Below, piece by piece: positions 6,574 through 11,475 of a stretch of DNA of 11,475 nucleotides. Position 1 is the first letter of the stretch, and the number at the start of each line of letters is the position of its first letter. A program made the translations under genes and the position numbers. A model generated the notes under the pieces. That model worked only from the letters and a program-made list of their open reading frames with translations. It searched no databases and was not told the origin of the DNA. The DNA comes from Actinomycetes bacterium (GTDB lineage: Bacteria; Actinomycetota; Acidimicrobiia; Acidimicrobiales; Microtrichaceae), in assembly GCA_023392475.1 (NCBI GenBank), contig JAEVZA010000036.1:1-11475 (forward strand), in the 5' to 3' direction.

Positions 6574-7563
6574 ATGGCCGACCACGCCCTCCCGACCGGG
6601 CCCCGCTGGGGCATGACGATCCCGTTCGACGGCGTCCCGCTGCACGAGCAGCGCGACTGGATCGTCGAGCTCGAGGACCTCGGCTACACCGACGTGTGGT
6701 CCGCGGAGGCGATGGGTGCCGACGCGTTCACGCCGCTCGCCCTCGCGTCCGTGTGGGCGCCCTCGCTGCGGCTCGGCACCGCGATCGTGCCCGCGTACAC
6801 CCGTGGCCCGGCGTGCCTGGCGCAGAGCGTCGCCAGCCTCGCCGACGCCGCACCCGGCCGGTTCGCCCTCGGGATCGGGTCCTCGTCGAACGTGATCGTG
6901 GAGGGCTGGAACGGCGTGCCGTTCGAGGAGCCGTACCGCCAGGTGCGGGACGTGGTGCGATTCCTCCGAGGGGCGCTCGCCGGCGAGAAGATGACCGGCA
7001 CGTACGGGCGCTCCACGATCCGCAGCTTCAAGCTCGGCGTGCGGCCGGAGGTGCAGCCGCCGATCCTCGTGGCCGCGCTGCGCGAGGGGATGCTCCGGCT
7101 GGCGGGTCGCGAGGGCGACGGGGCGATCATCAACTGGCTGTCCGCGGACGACGTGCGCACGGTGGCACCGATCGTGCACGACGCCGCCGGCGGCGCACCG
7201 CGCGAGGTCGTCGCCCGCATCTTCGTGGCGCCCACGACCGACCGCGACACCGTCATCGGCATGGGCCGCTTCGCCATCGCCGCCTACCTGACCGTGCCCG
7301 TCTACGCGGCCTTCCACGAGTGGCTCGGCCGCGGCGACCAGCTCGCCGAGATGTCACGCCTCTGGAAGGAGGGGGACCGCAAGGCCGCGCTCGCCGCCAT
7401 CCCCGAGTCGCTGGTGGAGGAGCTGATCGTCTGGGGCACGCCCGAGGCGTGCCGCGAGCACATCGGCCGCTACGTCGAGAACGGCGTCACGACCCCCGCG
7501 ATCGCGCTGCTGCCGTTCGGCTACGACCTGCGGCAGGCGATCCGCGACCTCGCTCCACGCTGA
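6574..7563 (+). CDS. LLM-class flavin/F420-dependent oxidoreductase
   Basis: This 329-aa protein is of the bacterial-luciferase-like monooxygenase superfamily and has the single-domain TIM-barrel look of actinobacterial F420-dependent oxidoreductases. Visible traits: an N-terminal strand and helix (WGMTIPFDGVPLHEQRDWIVELEDLGYTDVWSAE, residues about 12-45), TPLALASVWAPSLRLGTAIVP (about 53-73), the cofactor-loop region RFALGIGSSSNVIVEGWNG (about 96-114), a QVRDVVRFLRGALAG helix, and the closing GTPEACREHIGRYVENGVTTPAI block. The substrate is unknown, and FMN rather than F420 cannot be excluded by eye. No signal peptide. ATG 6574 is 11 bases past the glycosidase stop and has no Shine-Dalgarno sequence; TAGGCT just upstream suggests a leaderless start. 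It is the last plus-strand gene and faces the acyl-CoA ligase. Confidence 0.88.
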   Translation: MADHALPTGPRWGMTIPFDGVPLHEQRDWIVELEDLGYTDVWSAEAMGADAFTPLALASVWAPSLRLGTAIVPAYTRGPACLAQSVASLADAAPGRFALGIGSSSNVIVEGWNGVPFEEPYRQVRDVVRFLRGALAGEKMTGTYGRSTIRSFKLGVRPEVQPPILVAALREGMLRLAGREGDGAIINWLSADDVRTVAPIVHDAAGGAPREVVARIFVAPTTDRDTVIGMGRFAIAAYLTVPVYAAFHEWLGRGDQLAEMSRLWKEGDRKAALAAIPESLVEELIVWGTPEACREHIGRYVENGVTTPAIALLPFGYDLRQAIRDLAPR

Positions 7564-7721
7564 GCGGGCCGGGTTCGCCTGGCCTGCGGGGGTCTGGACG
7601 GGGGGTTCGTGCCGGCATCCGTGCGATCCCTCCCGGCGGCACGGACGCCGGCACCCGCGGTGGTTGCCCCAACCGGCGGGTCGAGCGTGGCGCAGCCCTC
7701 CGGCACGCGCCTCGGTAACCC
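7564..7721. other. Convergent intergenic spacer
   Basis: This 158-bp gap separates two genes that run toward each other. Apart from the inverted repeat at 7609-7654 and a weak GGTT/AACC hairpin (7662-7674), I see nothing in it. Frames crossing it on either strand look like compositional artefacts. Confidence 0.6.
7609..7654. terminator. Inverted repeat between convergent genes, candidate bidirectional terminator
   Basis: Bases 7609-7624 pair with 7639-7654 (GTGCCGGCATCCGTGC against GCACGGACGCCGGCAC): 16 positions with one A/C mismatch (7617/7646) and a 14-base loop. It begins 46 bases past the oxidoreductase stop and lies 68 bases past the ligase stop, placed to stop transcription from both sides. 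No T-tract. Confidence 0.6.
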
Positions 7722-9284
7722 CTACGCAAACCCCGTGGATCCGTGCCGTTCGGCCACGATGTCCCGCACCCGCCGCTTCTCGACCTTGCCCGAGGCGTTG
7801 GTGGGCAGCTCGTCCAGCACGACGACCGCCCGGGGCCGCTTGAACCCGGCCATCCGGCCCTCGGTCCAGGCGAGCAGCTCCTCGTGCGGCACCCCGGCGC
7901 CGTCCCGCCACACCACGGCGACGCACACCCGCTCGCCCCATCGCTCGTCGGCCACGCCCACGGCGGCGACGGCCGCGACGGCCGGGTGCTCCGACACCAC
8001 GTCCTCGACCTCCCGCGAGGACACGTTCTCGCCGCCGGTGATGATCAGGTCCTTCTTCCGGTCGACGATCGAGAGGTAGCCGCGCCCGTCGATCCGCCCG
8101 ACGTCGCCGGTGCGGAACCAGCCGTCCCCGGTCCGCGACGCCTCGGTGGCCGCCGCGTCGTCCCAGTACCCGGCGCACACCTGGTCGCCGCGCACGAGGA
8201 TCTCGCCGACGCCGCCGACCCCGAGGACCGCCCCGTCGTCGTCGACGATCCGCAGCTCGACGAGCGGGGCCGGCCGCCCCGCCGCGGCGAGGAGCTCGGG
8301 CTCGCCCGCGGCGGCCCGGCGGTGCTCGTCGGGCCCGAGGAACACGGCGTTGCCCGACAGCTCGGTCATCCCGTAGCCCTGCGCGAGTCCGACCTCCGGC
8401 AGCTCCGCCAGCGTGCGGCGCAGGAGGTCGAGCGGCATCGCGGCCGCGCCGTAGCCGATCTGGCGCAGCGAGCCGAGGTCGTGCGATGCCCGATCGGGGT
8501 GGTCGAGCAGCATCGAGACCATCGTCGGCGCCAGCGAGATCGAGGTGACCCGCTCGGCCTCGACGGCGGCCATGACGGCGACGGGCTCGAAGCGGGGGAG
8601 GAGCACGACCGGGCGCCGGCGCAGGTGGTGGTGCACGACGTTGTAGGCGGCGACGTGGAACAGCGGGAACGGGAACAGGTAGACGTCGTCCGCGCTCACC
8701 GGTCGCGCCATCGTCGTGTTGAGCACGGCTGCGACGAGCGAGCGGTGCGTGAGCATCGCCCCCTTCGGCAAGCCGGTGGTGCCCGACGTGTGGATCAACC
8801 ACGCCGTGGCGCCGTCGTCGACGCCGCGAGGAGGCTCGGTCCCGGCGTCGAGCAGGTCGGTCGCCGGGAGCGAGCCGTGCGGCGCGCCGTCGGGCACGTC
8901 GTCCAGGCAGTACCAGGCGCCCACGCCGGGCAGCTCACCCGCGACCTCGGCCAGGCGCACCAGCTGGTCCGCGGTGGCGATCACCACCGAGGACCCGCTC
9001 GACCGCAGGGTGTCGGCGAGCTCCCGGGGCGTGTGGCGGGTGTTGCCCATCACCAGCACGTCGCCGGCGCGCGGCACCGCGTAGAGGGCGGCGACGTACT
9101 CGGGGCGGTTGTCGGCCACGAGTGCGACGCGGGCCCCCGGCGCGGTGACCCGGGCGAGGCCGGTGCCCAGGCTGGCGACGAGGTCCTGGAGCTCGGCGAA
9201 CGTCCAGCGCCGCTCGCCCGCGACGAGCGCGGTGGTGCCCGGCGCCGCCGCGGCGGCGGACGAGACGATCTCGTGGAGCAGCAC
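7722..9284 (-). CDS. AMP-forming acyl-CoA synthetase/ligase
   Basis: This 520-aa protein is of the ANL adenylate-forming superfamily: it activates a carboxylic acid with ATP, then makes the CoA thioester. All core motifs are present: P-loop TSGTTGLPKGAML (about 166-178), GYGMTELSG (about 303-311), FRTGDVGRIDGRGYLSIVDRK (about 390-410; D394 binds ribose), the hinge/GGENVSSREVE stretch (about 417-427) and the C-terminal catalytic lysine in PTNASGK (K500). No carrier domain or signal peptide. The acid substrate is not readable; fatty or aryl acids are both possible. I chose GTG 9284 (VLLHEIVSS): it starts where family members begin, is preceded by a TACCCT hexamer, and a longer frame upstream would overlap the neighbouring gene antisense-free but out of family. 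The gene lies 44 bp downstream of the DUF7064-like gene on the same strand. Confidence 0.93.
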   Translation of the reverse strand: MLLHEIVSSAAAAAPGTTALVAGERRWTFAELQDLVASLGTGLARVTAPGARVALVADNRPEYVAALYAVPRAGDVLVMGNTRHTPRELADTLRSSGSSVVIATADQLVRLAEVAGELPGVGAWYCLDDVPDGAPHGSLPATDLLDAGTEPPRGVDDGATAWLIHTSGTTGLPKGAMLTHRSLVAAVLNTTMARPVSADDVYLFPFPLFHVAAYNVVHHHLRRRPVVLLPRFEPVAVMAAVEAERVTSISLAPTMVSMLLDHPDRASHDLGSLRQIGYGAAAMPLDLLRRTLAELPEVGLAQGYGMTELSGNAVFLGPDEHRRAAAGEPELLAAAGRPAPLVELRIVDDDGAVLGVGGVGEILVRGDQVCAGYWDDAAATEASRTGDGWFRTGDVGRIDGRGYLSIVDRKKDLIITGGENVSSREVEDVVSEHPAVAAVAAVGVADERWGERVCVAVVWRDGAGVPHEELLAWTEGRMAGFKRPRAVVVLDELPTNASGKVEKRRVRDIVAERHGSTGFA

Positions 9285-9291
9285 GGGCGAG

Positions 9292-9297
9292 AGGGTA
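9292..9297 (-). promoter_or_regulatory. Candidate -10 hexamer (TACCCT) for the acyl-CoA ligase
   Basis: TACCCT on the minus strand fits TANNNT and ends seven bases before GTG 9284, with no Shine-Dalgarno sequence between, again a leaderless arrangement. Confidence 0.4.
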
Positions 9298-9302
9298 CCG
9301 GT

Positions 9303-9325
9303 GGCCCGGGGGCGGCCCTCGGGCC
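9303..9325 (-). terminator. Weak hairpin after the DUF7064-like gene
   Basis: GGCCCG (9303-9308) can pair with CGGGCC (9320-9325) around an 11-base loop, three bases past the stop at 9329. It could end that transcript just before the ligase promoter, but a 6-bp stem in such GC-rich DNA is weak evidence. Confidence 0.25.
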
Positions 9326-9328
9326 GGG

Positions 9329-10351
9329 CTACTCGTCGATGCCCACGGGCGCCCCGTCGACGATCTGGTCGAGGTACTCGGAGAGCCCGTGGCCCACGGT
9401 GGCGGTCGGGTCGGCACCGAGCGCCCGGTCGAGGGTCCAGCGGGTCATGCCCTCCGAGATCCGCGTGATCCGGCCGTCGCGCCGGTTGCGGAGCGGGATC
9501 AGGTCCAGCACCTCGCCCGTCACGGCGCCGGCGATGCCGTCGTCGTTGCCGTCCCGTGCCGTCGTGAAGGTGGCCCGCACCGTCGAGTGGTAGCGGTCCC
9601 CCTCGGTCCAGTCGGTCTCCAGGTGCACGTCGCGCACGACGTGGAGGCCCTCGCCGTCCCAGAGGAACCCGCCGCGGGTGCCCGGTCCGTCGGGCCGGGC
9701 GATGCGGCTGAGCATCATCCCGGTGCCGTCGGGGAAGTTCATCGTGAGCCACCGGTAGTACCAGGGCGCCTGCCACGTGCGGGGCCCCCACGAGTGGTCG
9801 CGCAGGCCGAACCCGTCGACCTCCCACGACCGGTCGTCGACCCGGATCGTGCCCTCCGCCCGCACGAGCTGCTCGTAGTGGCCCTTCGCGAACTCCTCGC
9901 CCGGGCGCTCGTGGGACTCCTCGGGCTCACCCCCGAACGGACGGGACACGCCGCGGTAGGTGAGGTCGACCGTGGCGGTGCCGTAGGGGTTCTCGGTGAA
10001 CGCGCGGCGGGGGTCGGCCATGTCGATCGGCTCGTCGAGCAGCACCACCTTCCCCTCGTACGCGACCTTGATCTCCTCGAACGGGGTCACCACCTCGAAC
10101 GAGGCGCCGCCCGCGTCGAAGCGCTCGTTGTCCGCGATCTCCGGTCGCTGGAACATGAACGCCATCGGGCGCTCCGGGAGGTAGAGGCACACGGTCATCT
10201 CCGCGTGGCCCTCGTTCGGGCGGTTGCCGAGACGCACGAACCCGCCGAGCCCCACCGCGGGATCGAACAGGTTGAAGTACATCGACTCGTTGAACGTGGG
10301 CTCGGGCCCCGGGTGCATGTACTCGTCCGACGGCTCCAGCCGCACCTTCAT
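9329..10351 (-). CDS. Uncharacterised DUF7064-like protein (CrtC/AttH-type lipocalin fold suspected)
   Basis: This 340-aa protein resembles a family of unknown function common in actinobacteria and proteobacteria (DUF7064/DUF7065 type), which recalls the two-barrel AttH/CrtC hydratase-like fold. Recognisable pieces: N-terminal FNESMYFNLFD (about 20-30), a mid-protein GFGLRDHSWGPR signature (about 180-191) followed by WYYRWLTMNFPDG, and the C-terminal GHGLSEYLDQI (about 320-330). Conserved Asp-His-Ser-Trp residues look like a binding or active site, but no reaction is established to my knowledge. No signal peptide or membrane segment. ATG 10351 has a strong AGGGGGA Shine-Dalgarno sequence at five bases. 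Its place directly upstream of an acyl-CoA ligase suggests a role with lipid- or terpenoid-like acids; this is inference. Confidence 0.75.
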   Translation of the reverse strand: MKVRLEPSDEYMHPGPEPTFNESMYFNLFDPAVGLGGFVRLGNRPNEGHAEMTVCLYLPERPMAFMFQRPEIADNERFDAGGASFEVVTPFEEIKVAYEGKVVLLDEPIDMADPRRAFTENPYGTATVDLTYRGVSRPFGGEPEESHERPGEEFAKGHYEQLVRAEGTIRVDDRSWEVDGFGLRDHSWGPRTWQAPWYYRWLTMNFPDGTGMMLSRIARPDGPGTRGGFLWDGEGLHVVRDVHLETDWTEGDRYHSTVRATFTTARDGNDDGIAGAVTGEVLDLIPLRNRRDGRITRISEGMTRWTLDRALGADPTATVGHGLSEYLDQIVDGAPVGIDE

Positions 10352-10356
10352 GGCGG

Positions 10357-10363
10357 TCCCCCT
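10357..10363 (-). promoter_or_regulatory. Shine-Dalgarno site (AGGGGGA) of the DUF7064-like gene
   Basis: AGGGGGA lies five bases before ATG 10351 on the minus strand, the same spacing as at the amidase, and fixes this start. Confidence 0.6.
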
Positions 10364-10405
10364 GACCCTCGTGCCGCGCCGTGGCGCGTCGCCCCGATGG
10401 CGCGC

Positions 10406-10411
10406 ACCCTA
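10406..10411 (-). promoter_or_regulatory. Possible -10 hexamer (TAGGGT) for the DUF7064-like gene
   Basis: TAGGGT begins with the stop codon of the upstream fusion gene and would give a leader of about 48 bases carrying the AGGGGGA site. The 57-bp gap also holds a tight CGCGCC/GGCGCG inverted repeat (10375-10388). Read-through from the fusion gene is equally possible. Confidence 0.25.
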
Positions 10412-11475
10412 GGTCGCGCCGTCGGCGAGCGCCGCCGCTGTCCGGAGGTGGCGCGCGAGGTCGTCGACGCTGGTGTGGGCGTTCAGCCCGCTGGGGTTCG
10501 GCATGAGGTACACGGGCCGGCCGCCCAGCTCGCGGGGTTGCACCCCCACCGCCGCCCGGCGGTCACCCGTGGCGGCGCGCCACCCGGTCAGCCCGACCAC
10601 GCACACGGCGGCGGGTCGGAGCCAGGCGCACAGCGCGTCGAGCCGGACGAGCCCGTCGCGGTACTCGGCGGGTGCGAGCTCGTCGGCCCGGGCGGTGGCG
10701 CGCTTCACGAGGTCGCTCATCCCGATCCGGTGCTCGAGCAGCAGGTGCAGCGGGTCCCGGTCGACGGTGGCGAGGCCCGATGCGAGGAGCGCCGGCCACG
10801 CGCGGTTCCCCGGGCGGGCGAACCCGACGCCGGCGTCGGCGGCGTACACGGAGGGGTTGAGGCCGACCAGCAGCAGGCGCATGCGCGTGCCCACCGTGTC
10901 GGCCAGCGTCCGCTCGCGCCGGACGGTGAGGTCCAGGTACGGGTCCGTACCGGTCCCGACCCGCTCGCTCGACACGACGGAGAACCCCGCGCCGGCGAGC
11001 ACGTGGCCGAGCAGGTCGTCGGGCCAGTGGGAGAAGGACCGGCCGGCGAAGTCGTCGTCGGGGTACGACGCGTGGTCGTCGTCGCCGCCGAACAGCCCGA
11101 GGTGCGCGATCCCTCCGACCCGGAGCACGCGGTGGAGGTCCCACCACGCGAGGGGCACGGCGCGCCGGTCGAGGTGCACGTAGCTGCGCTCGGCCCACGC
11201 CGCGCCGAGGGCGTGGCGGGCGAACGGGAGGTGGCGCAGGTCCGCCCGGACGCGGGGTGACGCGGGTGCGTGCTCCGGCACCAGGTCGAGCATGGCCGCC
11301 GCGCCGTCGAGGGCGATCGTGCCCGGCGGCAGCGCCGGGAGGTACCAACCCGGTCCGCAGCCGAGGTCGACGACGGGACCGGCCGCGGCACCGTCCCGCG
11401 CCGCGGCGAGCCGATCGGCGAAGTCGCCGAGCCGGTCGAGGCGGGGCGCGCCGCGCCGCTCGTGCCACTCCGCGG
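10409..11475 (-). CDS. SAM-dependent methyltransferase fused to Mug/TDG-type uracil-DNA glycosylase (5' end outside window)
   Basis: The frame is open to the right edge, giving at least 354 residues without a true start. The first visible ATG (11293) cannot be the start: the 60 codons before it contain the class I methyltransferase SAM motif VVDLGCGPGWYLPAL (about 11333-11377), followed by an acidic strand end ALDGAAAML. The domain continues through WWDLHRVLRVGGIAHLGLF to about 10885. From about 10882 a second domain of about 157 residues matches Mug (168 aa in E. coli): GLNPSVYAADAGVGFARPGN with the catalytic-site Asn, NRAWPAL, SDLVKRATARADEL and MPNPSGLNAH. Such enzymes excise uracil or thymine from mismatches with guanine. 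The methyltransferase target is unknown; a UbiE-like small-molecule enzyme or a nucleic-acid modifier are both possible. The join has no stop or frameshift. Codon choice looks like that of the neighbours. Confidence 0.85.
   Translation of the reverse strand, partial: AEWHERRGAPRLDRLGDFADRLAAARDGAAAGPVVDLGCGPGWYLPALPPGTIALDGAAAMLDLVPEHAPASPRVRADLRHLPFARHALGAAWAERSYVHLDRRAVPLAWWDLHRVLRVGGIAHLGLFGGDDDHASYPDDDFAGRSFSHWPDDLLGHVLAGAGFSVVSSERVGTGTDPYLDLTVRRERTLADTVGTRMRLLLVGLNPSVYAADAGVGFARPGNRAWPALLASGLATVDRDPLHLLLEHRIGMSDLVKRATARADELAPAEYRDGLVRLDALCAWLRPAAVCVVGLTGWRAATGDRRAAVGVQPRELGGRPVYLMPNPSGLNAHTSVDDLARHLRTAAALADGAT

Noticed and set aside
7743..11260. Long plus-strand frames (616 and 623 codons) opposite the ligase, DUF7064-like and fusion genes
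   Set aside because: The opposite strand has full sets of family motifs; these frames show only base-composition bias.
11291..11293. ATG 11293 as the start of the right-edge gene
   Set aside because: It would remove the SAM-binding motif, which is encoded in frame upstream; the frame is open to the window edge.
1..11475. A CRISPR array, mobile element, tRNA/rRNA, toxin-antitoxin or defence system
   Set aside because: I found no direct repeat array, transposase or integrase motif, structural RNA signature or defence-gene motif on either strand. The genes read as soluble metabolic and repair enzymes.

Overview
The window is very GC-rich (roughly 70% or more by eye), densely coding and has short gaps. 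The gene content (an F420-type luciferase-like oxidoreductase, a double-hotdog acyl-CoA thioesterase, an acyl-CoA ligase beside a CrtC/AttH-like lipocalin-fold protein, and many starts without a Shine-Dalgarno sequence) points to a free-living actinobacterium. Acidimicrobiia or a relative is a reasonable guess, but this is inference; no marker gene is present.

Layout, left to right. A 5' fragment of an unidentified minus-strand gene leaves the window at base 1. A spacer follows with a perfect 14-bp palindrome and terminator-like hairpins. Next come two minus-strand genes, glutamate decarboxylase (304-1686) and, upstream of it, an amidase-signature hydrolase (1763-3160). A 66-bp divergent promoter region separates these from a plus-strand run: TesB-like thioesterase (3227-4027), family 3 beta-glycosidase (4046-6562) and LLM flavin oxidoreductase (6574-7563). 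A convergent spacer with a long inverted repeat (7609-7654) ends this run. The rest is minus strand: an AMP-forming acyl-CoA ligase (7722-9284), a DUF7064-like protein (9329-10351), and a fusion of a SAM-dependent methyltransferase to a Mug/TDG-type uracil-DNA glycosylase (10409 to the right edge, 5' end missing).

The genes look like ordinary soluble metabolic enzymes: amino-acid decarboxylation, amide hydrolysis, acyl-CoA activation and hydrolysis, beta-glycoside cleavage and F420/flavin redox. I see no transposase, integrase, phage, CRISPR, toxin-antitoxin, tRNA or rRNA. I found no defence or other multi-gene system that I could call new.

The points most worth a second look are: (1) the methyltransferase-glycosylase fusion, whose SAM-binding motif is lost if the first visible ATG is taken as the start; (2) a shared start-site architecture, in which a TANNNT-like hexamer lies 6-8 nt before the start codon of most genes, predicting leaderless mRNAs, while two genes have a G-rich Shine-Dalgarno sequence and a longer leader; (3) a 24-position, nearly perfect hairpin inside the end of the glycosidase reading frame; (4) an uncharacterised DUF7064-like protein paired with an acyl-CoA ligase.
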